A stretch of DNA of 64,000 bases from Polaribacter sp. Hel1_85 (GTDB taxonomy: Bacteria; Bacteroidota; Bacteroidia; Flavobacteriales; Flavobacteriaceae), in contig NZ_JPDS01000001.1 in assembly GCF_000766795.1 (NCBI RefSeq), positions 315,001 to 379,000 of the forward strand, given 5' to 3'. The translations under genes and the position numbers were made by a program. Positions within the stretch are counted from its first letter, which is position 1; the number at the start of each line of letters is the position of its first letter. Shown piece by piece: positions 9,035-18,738 of the stretch. The notes below the pieces were generated by a model. The model saw only the letters and a program-made list of their open reading frames with translations, did no database searches and was not told the DNA's origin.

Positions 9035-10492
9035 ATGAAAAAATATATTGCATTTTTAACTTTGGTTTTATTTTTACCAATATTTTTTAATGTATTCTCT
9101 AGAGATGCTTCTGTTTATGCCTATATGGGAACTTTGCTTTTTGAAGGTAAGATTCCATATATAGACGCTTGGGACCATAAAGGTATTTCTTTATATTTAA
9201 TAAATGCTTTAGGGTATCTTATAGGATTTAAAAATTATATAGGAATTAGAATTTTAGAATTTTTTTTGATTCTTTTTTCTTTTTTCAGTATTTATAAAAC
9301 TCTTTTACAAAAATATTCTAAAACTGCAGTATTTATATCAGTTTTATTTGGCTTACTTTCTTTAAAATATTTTTTTGATGGTGGTAACTTAACGGAAGAA
9401 TATGGTGCAGTAATAGTATTGTTTGCTCTTTCGTTATTGTTAAAAGAAAATAAGAAAACACTAGATTATTTATTAATAGGGTTATTATTTGTCATTAATT
9501 TAACAATTAGAGCAAATTTAATTTCATTTTGGATTGCCTTATTCTTTGCTTTAGTAATTGATACTTTTGTTAAGCAAAAAAGCATACTTGCTTTAATTCA
9601 AAAATTTCTAAAAATAGGATTAGGTATTTTTATTGCTGCAGTTATATTAACAATCTACTTTTTAATAACGAATAGTTTTTCAGAATTTTATAATGCAGCA
9701 TTTATCTATAATTTTTCTTATGCTAAACAATCTGTTAGTAATGTAATTGTCTTTATTATTAAAAGTACAAGAACTTATGAGGTGTCGTTAATTATGTTGT
9801 TAGCATTTTTAATTGCTTTGATTTCTTTAATTAAAAAAAGAATTCATTTTATAGCCCTCTTATTATTGTTTTGGGTGCCGCTAGAATTGTATTTTACCAA
9901 TATGTCTGGTAAAAGATTTACCCATTATTATATGATGTGGGTTCCTGTAATTGTGCTGTCTACTGCATTTAGTATCGATTATTTTAAAGCGGAATTGTTA
10001 TGTAAAGAGAAGCAATTAATCGTCTTAATAATTTCGATGTTTTTGTTCTTTCAAATTCCTGTTTTTAGCACGTTGTCTGGGTATATATCTTTGGTTAAAA
10101 ACAAGGAGCATAAAAATGAAGTAATTGCTAATCATATCAATACAACTTTTAAAAAGGAATCATTATTAGTTTGGGGAAATGAATGTGTTATTTATAATTT
10201 AACAGAAAAAAGGGCTACGGTCTCTAATTTTTATCAGACGTTATTTAAACTAAATTCACCTATAACAAAACAAATGATTGTTGATTTTACAAATCAAATA
10301 AAGCAAAATTCTCCAGATGTAATTATAGATATAAAAACACCTTCTTTATTGTTTTTAGATAAATCGAACATCAGTAGCATAGATAAATCGCTACAAGAAA
10401 ACTTGAGAGATTTCTTTATTTTTTTTGAAAATAATTATCAATTAAAGGAAACAAAGAATGGAGTAGATTTTTATATAAAAACGATCAAATGA
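9035..10492 (+). CDS. Polytopic GT-C type glycosyltransferase (GT39/ArnT-like)
   Basis: A 485-residue membrane protein with about ten or more hydrophobic helices and a C-terminal soluble tail from about residue 355. The first extracytoplasmic loop has SRDASVYAYMG and PYIDAWDHKG, the acidic loop that serves as catalytic/metal site in GT-C enzymes such as ArnT and Pmt. Such enzymes move a sugar from a polyprenyl phosphate to a glycan or protein in the periplasm. It is coupled to the DPM1-like gene before it and overlaps the next gene by 4 bases. The acceptor may be the polysaccharide backbone (side branch); protein glycosylation is the alternative. Confidence 0.65.
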   Translation: MKKYIAFLTLVLFLPIFFNVFSRDASVYAYMGTLLFEGKIPYIDAWDHKGISLYLINALGYLIGFKNYIGIRILEFFLILFSFFSIYKTLLQKYSKTAVFISVLFGLLSLKYFFDGGNLTEEYGAVIVLFALSLLLKENKKTLDYLLIGLLFVINLTIRANLISFWIALFFALVIDTFVKQKSILALIQKFLKIGLGIFIAAVILTIYFLITNSFSEFYNAAFIYNFSYAKQSVSNVIVFIIKSTRTYEVSLIMLLAFLIALISLIKKRIHFIALLLLFWVPLELYFTNMSGKRFTHYYMMWVPVIVLSTAFSIDYFKAELLCKEKQLIVLIISMFLFFQIPVFSTLSGYISLVKNKEHKNEVIANHINTTFKKESLLVWGNECVIYNLTEKRATVSNFYQTLFKLNSPITKQMIVDFTNQIKQNSPDVIIDIKTPSLLFLDKSNISSIDKSLQENLRDFFIFFENNYQLKETKNGVDFYIKTIK

Positions 10493-11892
10493 GTTTAAAA
10501 AAAGAACATGTTTTTTTGTTAGTCCAGTCTGGGTATAGTGCGAAGAACTTTGTGCTATCGGGCTTTGTCAACCAGAAAGAGGTAAAAACTACTTTTTGGT
10601 CAGATCAAGATTATATAGAACAATATAATATTAAAAATAAGGTTGTTCATTTGCCCAAACAAGCATACAGTGCTAAGTTAAATTTTCTTCAAAAAATTAA
10701 AAATAGGGCAGAAATCTTTTTCAATTCAAAAACCTTTAAAAATGAGGATTACAAATTTTATTTAATAGGTATTTCTAAAAACACTTCTTTAAGAGTTCAA
10801 TTAAAAAACTTTTTAATCACAACCATTGCTACGCTGTTTTCAACAGAAAAAGGAATCGCCTATTTAGACAAACCATTTTATAAAATCACCAGAAAAACAA
10901 GTTATTATAAAGCGTGTAAAGAACAATTATTACAGCACAAACCTACAATGGTTTTTTGTACGCATCAAAGGGCAAGTAGTGGTGTTGCGCCTATGTTAGC
11001 CGCAAGAGATTTAGGGATTAAAACAGTTTGTTTTATCCATTCTTGGGACAACATTCCTAAAGGAGCATTATTAATTAAAGCAGATGAATATTTTGTGTGG
11101 AGTGCCTATATGAAAGACGAAATGCAAGCACATTATCCGTTTATAAAAGCATCTGAAATTAAAATTACAGGAACGCCACAATTTATGCCGTATTTTAATG
11201 AAGAATATCGGTTAGAAAGAGCAGAATTTTTTGCTCAGTTTCATTTAGATCCTTCTAAAAAGTACATTTTGTATTCTGGTAATGATAAAACAACATCGCC
11301 AAATGATCCTGATTATTTAAGTGATGTTTGTGAGGCAGTTTTAAAATTAAATGCTAAAAGTAAAGAAGTTTATAGTGTGCTTTTTAGACCAAATCCTATT
11401 GATAGAAATGACGGATTTGATACGGTTTTAGAAAAATATGCAACTATTGTTAAAGAATTACAACCCAATTGGTTTGGTGCAGAAACTTTTTTATGGAACC
11501 AAGGTGGACCCAGTAAAAAAGATATTGTGTTACTAATAAACACTATTTTACATGCAGACTTGGTGGTAAATATGGGCTCTACAATGGCGTTAGATGCAGC
11601 TTTATTAAATAAAGCAACTTGTTATATCAATTATGATATTGCAGAAAGTAGTTATAATTGGTCTGTAAAAAAAACATATCGATTTATACATTTTAAGATT
11701 ATAAAAGATTTAGACGCTGTTTTCTGGATAAAAAATAGAAACAATGTTCTAAAAGTAATTGAAGATGCATTAAAAAATTCTTCTAAAACTTTAAAAGGTA
11801 GAGAACAATGGATAAATAGAGTAACAATGTTGCCTATTGAAGAGACGAATAAAAGAATGTGGAATTACTTAATCCATACTGATGAAGTTTAG
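10489..11892 (+). CDS. Putative GT-B fold glycosyl/phosphoglycerol-type transferase, unassigned
   Basis: A 467-residue soluble protein without a clear named family. The middle has FCTHQRASSGVAPMLAARDLGIKTVCFIHSWDN, the pattern of the N-terminal domain edge in GT-B proteins; the second half shows KITGTPQF, YILYSGND and LVVNMGSTMALDAALL, resembling the donor-binding half of UDP-GlcNAc 2-epimerase or CDP-glycerol glycerophosphotransferase-like folds. It overlaps the genes on both sides (4 and 11 bases). A transferase acting in this polysaccharide pathway is likely; the substrate is not known. Confidence 0.6.
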   Translation: MSLKKEHVFLLVQSGYSAKNFVLSGFVNQKEVKTTFWSDQDYIEQYNIKNKVVHLPKQAYSAKLNFLQKIKNRAEIFFNSKTFKNEDYKFYLIGISKNTSLRVQLKNFLITTIATLFSTEKGIAYLDKPFYKITRKTSYYKACKEQLLQHKPTMVFCTHQRASSGVAPMLAARDLGIKTVCFIHSWDNIPKGALLIKADEYFVWSAYMKDEMQAHYPFIKASEIKITGTPQFMPYFNEEYRLERAEFFAQFHLDPSKKYILYSGNDKTTSPNDPDYLSDVCEAVLKLNAKSKEVYSVLFRPNPIDRNDGFDTVLEKYATIVKELQPNWFGAETFLWNQGGPSKKDIVLLINTILHADLVVNMGSTMALDAALLNKATCYINYDIAESSYNWSVKKTYRFIHFKIIKDLDAVFWIKNRNNVLKVIEDALKNSSKTLKGREQWINRVTMLPIEETNKRMWNYLIHTDEV

Positions 11893-12880
11893 TTTAATTA
11901 TTTGCACCTACATGCGTCCAGAAGCAATTATAAAGTTGCTAAAATCTGTAGAAAAACAAGAATTGTATCCCAATGAGATTTTAATTATTGACGGTTCTAC
12001 AGATGATAAAACAACCATTGTTTTAAAGGAAAATAAGTTTAAAAACCTTAACTATTTTAAAGTTGATGATACAAATAGGGGATTAACAAAACAACGTAAT
12101 TTTGGTATTGATAGAGTTTCAGAAAATATGGAAGTTGTTTGTTTTTTAGATGACGATATTATTTTAGAAGAACCGTATTTTAAAAATTTAATGGATACAT
12201 ATAAAGTATATCCAGCAGCGGGTGGAGTTGGAGGTTATATTTTAAATGAAGTAAAATGGAGAGTTTTAAAGCAGAATGAGAACCCTCATTTTAATGAATT
12301 TGAAATTGATGGTTATGTTAGAGATTTAGGAAATAGAAATGTTTTAAGAAAACGTTTTGGTTTATTATCTGACCAACCACCTTGTATAATGCCAGGATTT
12401 TCAAACGGATTTTCGGTGGGTAGCTTACCTCCAAACAATAAAACCTATAAAGCAGAATATTTTATGGGAGGAGTTTCTTCCTTTAAAAAAGAGGTTGTAG
12501 ATACCATAAAATTTTCGGAGTATTTTGAAGGCTATGGTTTGTATGAAGATTTAGAGTATTGTTTACGAGTTTCTGAAAAATATAATTTATACGTAAATAC
12601 ATCTGCTACTTTACATCATTATCATGAAGAAGGAGGAAGACCTAATAAGTATGCCTATGGAAAAATGGTGATTCGTAATGGTTGGTATGTTTGGCGAACA
12701 AAATTCCCAAATCCGTCTTTAAAAGCAAGACTAAAATGGAATGCCATTGTTTTGTTATTAATGACCATACGTTTTACTAATTGTTTAAAAGGGAATAAGA
12801 AAAAAGAAGCATTTACAGAAGCCTTAGGTAGAAAAATGGGATGGGTTAGTTTATTATTTAATAAACCATTAAAAGTATGA
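11882..12880 (+). CDS. Glycosyltransferase family 2
   Basis: A 332-residue GT-A enzyme with SLIICTYMRPEAI at the N terminus, LTKQRNFGID near 66, the metal-binding FLDDDI near 88 and the catalytic-base region GLYEDLEYCLR near 219. A hydrophobic segment near 290-300 may anchor it to the membrane. The start ATG lies inside the last codons of the previous gene (11-base overlap) and its own stop is shared in an ATGA with the next gene. With glf nearby, a galactofuranosyl- or rhamnosyltransferase is possible, but the sequence does not decide. Confidence 0.88.
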   Translation: MKFSLIICTYMRPEAIIKLLKSVEKQELYPNEILIIDGSTDDKTTIVLKENKFKNLNYFKVDDTNRGLTKQRNFGIDRVSENMEVVCFLDDDIILEEPYFKNLMDTYKVYPAAGGVGGYILNEVKWRVLKQNENPHFNEFEIDGYVRDLGNRNVLRKRFGLLSDQPPCIMPGFSNGFSVGSLPPNNKTYKAEYFMGGVSSFKKEVVDTIKFSEYFEGYGLYEDLEYCLRVSEKYNLYVNTSATLHHYHEEGGRPNKYAYGKMVIRNGWYVWRTKFPNPSLKARLKWNAIVLLLMTIRFTNCLKGNKKKEAFTEALGRKMGWVSLLFNKPLKV

Positions 12881-13995
12881 AGTTTGCAATAATTACACAT
12901 ACTTTACATAAAAGTAAAAAGCAAAAACTGTTTGCTTACGAGCCTTATGTACGTGAAATGAATTTGTGGTTGCAGAATGTTTCTGAAACTAGAATAGTGG
13001 CTCCTATTTCTAAAGAAGGAATAAAAGCTATAGAAGTTGCATATAATGCGAATACTATTCAATTAAAGAAAATACCTTGTTTTAATGTATTGACTTTAAA
13101 AACTAAAATTAGTTCGATTTTTAAAATTCCGGTTATCTTACTTCAAATAATAAAAGCATGTTTTTGGGCAGATCACATCCATTTAAGATGTCCGGGTAAT
13201 GTGGGTTTATTAGGATGTTTTGTTCAAATTTTGTTTCCATCAACACCTAAAACCGTAAAATATGCAGGTAATTGGGATCCTAAAAGTAAACAACCGGTAA
13301 GTTATCGCATTCAAAAATGGATCGTTTCTAATACTTTTTTAACTAAAAATTGTAAAGTTTTAGTTTATGGAGAGTGGGAAAATCAATCTAAAAATATTGT
13401 TCCTTTTTTTACGGCATCTTATGTAAATAATGAAATTGTAGAAGTTCCTGAAAAAGATTTCTCTTCTAATATTAATTTTATCTTTGTGGGTGCATTTACA
13501 GCAGGAAAACAGCCGATGTTAAGTGTTAAAGTGATTGAAAAACTTGTAGCAAAGAATATAAAAGCACAATTAAATATGTATGGTAATGGTTTGGAGTTTG
13601 TAAAAGTTCAAGAGTATATTGAACAGCACAATCTCCATGATTCTATTATTTTACATGGTAATCAACCAAAAGAAGTGGTTAAAAAAGCATTTCAAGAATC
13701 ACATTTTTTAATTTTTATTTCTAAATCAGAAGGTTGGCCCAAAGTGGTTGCAGAAGCAATGTTTTGGAGTTGTTTGCCAATTTCATCGAATGTTTCTTGT
13801 GTAGAAAATATGTTAGGTTATGGTACTCGAGGTACTGTAGTTAAGTCAAATATAAATGAAATAAATATCGTTACAATAATAGAAGGCTATATTAAAGATT
13901 ATAAAGAGTACATTAATCAAGTTTTAAAAGCGAAAGAGTGGTCTCAACAATATACACTAGAAAAGTTTTCATCAGAAATAAAAAAAATATTATAA
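12877..13995 (+). CDS. Glycosyltransferase family 4
   Basis: A 372-residue GT-B protein. The C-terminal half has NFIFVGAFTAGKQP near residue 200 and ISKSEGWPKVVAEAMFWSCLPI near 285, the E-x7-E donor site of GT4 enzymes. HLRCPGNVGLLG near 105 belongs to the acceptor half. It overlaps the GT2 gene by 4 bases, and the next GT4 gene begins on the base after its stop. It adds one sugar of the repeat unit; donor unknown. Confidence 0.85.
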   Translation: MKFAIITHTLHKSKKQKLFAYEPYVREMNLWLQNVSETRIVAPISKEGIKAIEVAYNANTIQLKKIPCFNVLTLKTKISSIFKIPVILLQIIKACFWADHIHLRCPGNVGLLGCFVQILFPSTPKTVKYAGNWDPKSKQPVSYRIQKWIVSNTFLTKNCKVLVYGEWENQSKNIVPFFTASYVNNEIVEVPEKDFSSNINFIFVGAFTAGKQPMLSVKVIEKLVAKNIKAQLNMYGNGLEFVKVQEYIEQHNLHDSIILHGNQPKEVVKKAFQESHFLIFISKSEGWPKVVAEAMFWSCLPISSNVSCVENMLGYGTRGTVVKSNINEINIVTIIEGYIKDYKEYINQVLKAKEWSQQYTLEKFSSEIKKIL

Positions 13996-15072
13996 ATGAA
14001 TAATTTTGGTGTGATACAAGTTATAGACTCTTTAAATGCTGGTGGAGCTGAAGTTCTTGCTGTTAATATTGCAAATTCATTATTAGAAAAGGGAATAAAT
14101 TCACATTTATGTACTACTAGAAAAGAAGGTATATTAAAAAGTAGTTTAAAAGAAAAGGTTGGATATATATATTTAAAAAGAAAAAAAAGTATAGATTTTT
14201 CAGCAATATTTAAGTTTAGAAAATATTTAAAAAAAAATAGTATTAATATAATTCATGCTCATTCTACATCTTATTTTTTTGTTTTTTGTTTGAAGATGGT
14301 TTACCCAAAAGTTAAAATAACTTGGCATATACATTCAGGAAATTATACAAAACTTAAAGGCTTTAAATTTTTTATAATTAAATTTTTTAGCTTTTTTTTT
14401 GATAGAATTATAAATGTAAACCAAGAACTTAATAATTGGTCAACTAAAAAGTTAAAACACAAGCATTCAATAAAGTTAGAAAACTTTCCACTTTTTAATA
14501 ATTTAGGTAAAAAAACAGTATTACAAGGAATAGAAGATAAAAGAATTGTGATTTTATCTTCCTTAAGAGAAGTAAAAGATCATTTAAACCTATTAAAAGC
14601 ATTTAAATTTCTTCAACCTAAGTACCCAGAATGGACATTACATTTTATAGGTAAAGATTTTAAAGATGAGTATTCCAATAAAATAAAACAATATATTGTA
14701 GAGAGTAATTTAGATAAATCTGTATATTTATATGATTTGTGTTTAGATATTAAAAATATACTTTACCAATCTACTATAGGTGTTTTATCTTCTAAATCTG
14801 AAGGTTTACCAATATCTTTATTAGAGTATGGTTTAGCTAAATTACCTGTTGTAGTTACAAATGTTGGAGAATGTGGTAAGGTTATAGAAAATGGAAAATC
14901 TGGTATAGTTGTAGAAAAAGAAAATAGTTTAGAATTAGCAAATGCAATAGAAGAATACATCAATTCAGAAGAAAAGAAAAAATCTTATGGAGAGTTGCAT
15001 TACAAAAATGTAAAAGCAAATTATTCTAAAGAAAATTTTATAAAAAAATTAATAACAATTTACGCAATTTAA
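13996..15072 (+). CDS. Glycosyltransferase family 4
   Basis: A 358-residue GT-B protein starting VIQVIDSLNAGGAEVLAVNIA, the classic GT4 N-terminal loop with the NAGGAE acceptor-site motif. The donor side shows SKSEGLPISLLEYGLAKLPVV near 265 with the E-x7-E arrangement. It begins directly at the stop of the previous gene. The family includes enzymes adding glucose, galactose, rhamnose or N-acetylhexosamines, so the sugar cannot be named. Confidence 0.9.
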   Translation: MNNFGVIQVIDSLNAGGAEVLAVNIANSLLEKGINSHLCTTRKEGILKSSLKEKVGYIYLKRKKSIDFSAIFKFRKYLKKNSINIIHAHSTSYFFVFCLKMVYPKVKITWHIHSGNYTKLKGFKFFIIKFFSFFFDRIINVNQELNNWSTKKLKHKHSIKLENFPLFNNLGKKTVLQGIEDKRIVILSSLREVKDHLNLLKAFKFLQPKYPEWTLHFIGKDFKDEYSNKIKQYIVESNLDKSVYLYDLCLDIKNILYQSTIGVLSSKSEGLPISLLEYGLAKLPVVVTNVGECGKVIENGKSGIVVEKENSLELANAIEEYINSEEKKKSYGELHYKNVKANYSKENFIKKLITIYAI

Positions 15073-15073
15073 T

Positions 15074-16405
15074 TTGGTAGAAAAAGTATTAAATAACAAA
15101 TTAATTTTTATTTTAATCCACATTGCTTTTGGATATTTTGGAACATTACCTTTTTTTCCAAAATTTTATGGTTTAGCTTGCTTTGTTATTCCAATTGTAT
15201 TAATTATAGTTTCTAGTAATAGAGAAGAAGAAGCATTCCTTTTTGCTTCATATATTGCAGGCGCAGAAGTTTTTTTAAGAATGAGCAAGGGGTTCTTTTT
15301 ATACGAAACAGGTAAATATGGAGTTATTTTATTTTTAGTTTTAGGTATTTTTTTAGGTCCATTTAAGCAAAAGTTTTCTGTCCATTTTATTTTTTATATT
15401 TTACTTTTATTATTAGGTATCGTTTTTACTAATGTCCCAGAAGGAGAGTCTTTAAGAAAAAACATTGTATTTAATTTAAGTGGGCCAATTGTATTGGGTG
15501 TTTCTGCCTTATACTTTTATTTAAGACCCATTAGTAAAAAAGAGTTAATGAAGGGCTTGTTTTTTATGTTACTACCTTTATTTTCAATGATTACCTATTT
15601 GTATTTTAGAACTCCCGACCTAGAAGAAATTATTTTTGGTGGTTCTGCTATTGCAGAAACTTCAGGTGGATTTGGACCAAACCAAGTTGCAACTGCAGTT
15701 GGTTTAGGTATGTTTATCTTAGCAGTTTTTCTATTATTAAAAGAAAAGTTGAGTGGTTTTTTATTCTTAGATGCTTTTTTTTTAATCTATTTTACTTATA
15801 GAGGTTTATTAACTTTTTCTAGAGGAGGAATTATTACTGCAGCTATTTCTTTAGCTCTTTTTTCGTTTTTCTTTGTTTTATATAAAAAAATGAGTTTTCA
15901 AATACTTTTTAAGTATATCTTAATACTTGGATTCTTTATTTTTGCTATTTGGGTTTATACATCAAATATTACTGGAGGAATGTTAGATAATAGGTATACA
16001 GGTAAAAATGCTTCAGGAATACAAAAGAAAGATATAACTACAGGTAGATCAGATTTATTGGGGTATCAATTTACCAATTTCTTAGATAATCCCTTAGGTA
16101 TTGGTGTTGGTAATGGAAAGTATGAAAGGATGAAAAGTAATAGACATATTACAGCTGCATCACATAATGAAGTAGGAAGGTTAATTGAAGAACATGGTTT
16201 AATTGGTTTTATTTTACTATTAATACTATTAATTATGCCTCTTATTAATTTTTTTAATGGTAATAATTTTCAAAAAGCATTTATTATTTCATTTTATATG
16301 ATATGGTTTTTAACTATAAATCATTCGGCAATGAGAATTGCACTACCAGGTTTTATTTATGGATTAAGTTTAATTAATATTACTAACATTCAAAAAGAAG
16401 AGTAA
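15074..16405 (+). CDS. O-antigen polymerase/ligase-type membrane protein (Wzy-like)
   Basis: A 443-residue protein with about eleven hydrophobic helices and one large loop near residues 305-375, the Wzy_C layout. The loop holds TTGRSDLLGYQFTNF, NPLGIGVGNGKYE and SHNEVGRLIEEHGLIG, which match the conserved region of O-antigen ligases and polymerases. It joins or transfers lipid-linked repeat units in the periplasm. The start is TTG at 15074; the first internal ATG would remove the first two helices, so TTG is preferred. It is most likely the Wzy polymerase of this locus; a WaaL-type ligase is the alternative. Confidence 0.8.
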   Translation: MVEKVLNNKLIFILIHIAFGYFGTLPFFPKFYGLACFVIPIVLIIVSSNREEEAFLFASYIAGAEVFLRMSKGFFLYETGKYGVILFLVLGIFLGPFKQKFSVHFIFYILLLLLGIVFTNVPEGESLRKNIVFNLSGPIVLGVSALYFYLRPISKKELMKGLFFMLLPLFSMITYLYFRTPDLEEIIFGGSAIAETSGGFGPNQVATAVGLGMFILAVFLLLKEKLSGFLFLDAFFLIYFTYRGLLTFSRGGIITAAISLALFSFFFVLYKKMSFQILFKYILILGFFIFAIWVYTSNITGGMLDNRYTGKNASGIQKKDITTGRSDLLGYQFTNFLDNPLGIGVGNGKYERMKSNRHITAASHNEVGRLIEEHGLIGFILLLILLIMPLINFFNGNNFQKAFIISFYMIWFLTINHSAMRIALPGFIYGLSLINITNIQKEE

Positions 16406-16407
16406 CA

Positions 16408-17421
16408 ATGATAAAAAAAAGGATTCTTTATATTGGTAATAACTTAGTTAAAAGAACTAACTACAATACTTCAATGGAGGTTTTATCTAGATTATTACAA
16501 CTAGAAGGACATAAAGTAAAAAAATCTTCAAGTAAGAACAATAAAATTCTTCGTTTATTAAGTATGTGTTTAGCCGTTGTAAAAAATAGTAACAAAACTG
16601 ATTATATTTTGATAGATACTTTTAGTACTTCAAATTTCTATTTTTCTTTTATAACATCGCAATTAGCAAGGTTGTTTAGAATTAAATATATTACGATTTT
16701 AAGAGGTGGAAATTTGCCTTTTCGTATCAATAAGAGCGTAAAAATATCTAATTTAATTTTTAATAATTCATATAAAAATATTGCCCCTTCAAACTATTTA
16801 AAAAGTGAGTTTGAAAAAAAAGGATATAAAACTGATTTTATACCAAACATTTTAGAAATAGAAAATTATAGTTTTAAAAAAAGAATAGAGCTTAAACCTA
16901 AAATTTTATGGGTACGTGCGTTTAAAGAATTATACAATCCTACATTGGCCATAAAAGTATTGTCTTTATTAAAAGAAAAATACCCAAAAGCAAAATTATG
17001 TATGGTTGGTCCAGGTAAAGATACTTCTTTTGAAGCTTCAAGAAATTTGGCAAAAGAATTAAATATTATTGATTCGGTTGAGTTTACCGGTGTTTTACCC
17101 AAAGAGGAATGGCATAAAAAAGCAATAGATTTTGATCTTTTTATTAATACTACAAATTTTGATAATACGCCTGTAAGTGTTATGGAAGCAATGGCTTTAG
17201 GTTTACCAATTATAAGCACAAATGTTGGTGGTATGCCTTTTTTAATTGAAAATAATATTGATGGAGTTTTAGTAGATAAGGAAAATGAAAACCAAATGGC
17301 AGATGCAATTATTAAAATTATTGAGGAAAATAATTTTAGTTTGGCTTTAAATGGAAGAAAAAAAGCAGAAAGTTTTGCGTGGCGCGAAGTAAAACAAAAA
17401 TGGAATCAAATTCTTGTTTAA
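16408..17421 (+). CDS. Glycosyltransferase family 4
   Basis: A 337-residue GT-B protein. ILRGGNLPF near 91 and APSNYLKSEF near 126 mark the acceptor domain, KILWVRAF opens the second domain near 165, and DNTPVSVMEAMALGLPIISTNVGG near 250 is the GT4 donor site. It starts two bases after the Wzy-like gene and its stop is followed at once by the adenylate-forming enzyme gene. Sugar unknown. Confidence 0.9.
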   Translation: MIKKRILYIGNNLVKRTNYNTSMEVLSRLLQLEGHKVKKSSSKNNKILRLLSMCLAVVKNSNKTDYILIDTFSTSNFYFSFITSQLARLFRIKYITILRGGNLPFRINKSVKISNLIFNNSYKNIAPSNYLKSEFEKKGYKTDFIPNILEIENYSFKKRIELKPKILWVRAFKELYNPTLAIKVLSLLKEKYPKAKLCMVGPGKDTSFEASRNLAKELNIIDSVEFTGVLPKEEWHKKAIDFDLFINTTNFDNTPVSVMEAMALGLPIISTNVGGMPFLIENNIDGVLVDKENENQMADAIIKIIEENNFSLALNGRKKAESFAWREVKQKWNQILV

Positions 17422-18738
17422 ATGTATTCGAAATTTCTTGAAAATATTGTTTTACCCATTGGTGATTTTTTTAATAAATCTTCATACAAAAAAGAATTAA
17501 AATATTGGCGAAAGGTTGATTTGTTTTCTGAGGTTGAATTAGAAAACCTTCAAAAAGAAAACCTTCAAAAAGTGTTGCTACATGCAGTAAATACAGTACC
17601 TAAATATAAAAAAATTCAATTAAAAGGAGAAAATCCGTATGCTTGGATAAAACAATTTCCAATTTTGTTAAAAGATGATATTAGAAACAATGTAGATATT
17701 TTAATCTCGAAGAATTATGATAAGAAAGAATTAGTATCCTATTCAAGTAGCGGTTCTTCTGGTATACAAACTACGGTGTACATGAATAAAAAAGAGCAAT
17801 CTGTTTTAAGAGGAATACTTACACATTGGTGGGAGTGGTCTGGTTATAAAATAGGAGCACCTATTGTACAAACGGGCATGAATTTAAATAGAGGTTTTCT
17901 AAAATCGACAAAAGATTTTTTGTATAATACTATTTATTTAAATGCTTTTTCTTTGTCGGATACGCAATTACATGTTCTTTGTGAAAAATTAAATAACACT
18001 AATAAATATTATTTATCTGGTTATGCTTCATCTTTGAATATTATATCTGAATTTGTACTAAAGAACAATTATACTATTAAATTGAAGGCTGTAATAAGTT
18101 TGGGAGATAAACTTTTTAATCATTATAGAAATAATATTCAAAAGGCATTTAATTGTAAGGTTTTTGATACTTATGGTAGTAATGAAGGTTTAATGATTGC
18201 TTCTCAAAAAGATTTAGACTACAAATATATCTTAAGTCCACATGTTTTTCTAGAAGTAGTAGACGATGATGGTAATAAGTTAGATGATGGTAAAATGGGA
18301 CATCTCTTAGTAACAAGGTTAGATGGGTTTTCGATGCCATTAATTCGCTATAAACTAGGCGATTTAGCAATTATTTTGCCTAAAGAAAATTATCCAGAAA
18401 AAAGGGAATATAATTATCCATTATTGCAACAAATAGTAGGAAGAGAAACAGATGTAGTTGTTTTAAAAGATGATAAAAAGCTAATTGTACACTCTTTTAC
18501 AGGTATTTTTGAATATGTATCCACTATAAAACAATTTAGAGTAATCCAAAAAAACAGAAACGGAATTACCATTGAATATATAAAATCTAAAGGATTCAAA
18601 TTTGAAACATTAGAAGAAATAACAGCAGAATTGCAAAAACATATTCAAGATAAATCATTTGTAATCGATTATGTTAATGTTGATTATATTGCACCAACAA
18701 AATCTGGTAAGCCAGAAATAATAACCTCACTTTTATAA
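17422..18738 (+). CDS. PaaK/CapK-like adenylate-forming enzyme
   Basis: A 438-residue protein of the phenylacetate-CoA ligase-like group found in capsule loci. The phosphate-binding loop YSSSGSSGIQT lies near residues 108-118, SGYASSLNIISEF near 198, FDTYGSNEGLMIAS near 249 is the adenylation core, and RYKLGDLAI near 312 has the conserved Asp. Such enzymes activate a carboxylate with ATP; in capsule loci they are thought to serve decoration of the sugar chain, though the substrate is seldom known. Flush with the GT4 genes on both sides, so co-expressed. A 15-bp in-frame tandem duplication lies near its 5' end. Confidence 0.82.
   Translation: MYSKFLENIVLPIGDFFNKSSYKKELKYWRKVDLFSEVELENLQKENLQKVLLHAVNTVPKYKKIQLKGENPYAWIKQFPILLKDDIRNNVDILISKNYDKKELVSYSSSGSSGIQTTVYMNKKEQSVLRGILTHWWEWSGYKIGAPIVQTGMNLNRGFLKSTKDFLYNTIYLNAFSLSDTQLHVLCEKLNNTNKYYLSGYASSLNIISEFVLKNNYTIKLKAVISLGDKLFNHYRNNIQKAFNCKVFDTYGSNEGLMIASQKDLDYKYILSPHVFLEVVDDDGNKLDDGKMGHLLVTRLDGFSMPLIRYKLGDLAIILPKENYPEKREYNYPLLQQIVGRETDVVVLKDDKKLIVHSFTGIFEYVSTIKQFRVIQKNRNGITIEYIKSKGFKFETLEEITAELQKHIQDKSFVIDYVNVDYIAPTKSGKPEIITSLL
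17542..17571 (+). repeat. 15-bp perfect tandem duplication inside the CapK-like gene
   Basis: Two identical 15-base units (GAAAACCTTCAAAAA) stand head to tail and encode ENLQK twice in a coiled N-terminal helix. The unit is a multiple of three, so gain or loss of a copy would keep the frame. Probably a recent replication slippage. Confidence 0.9.
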
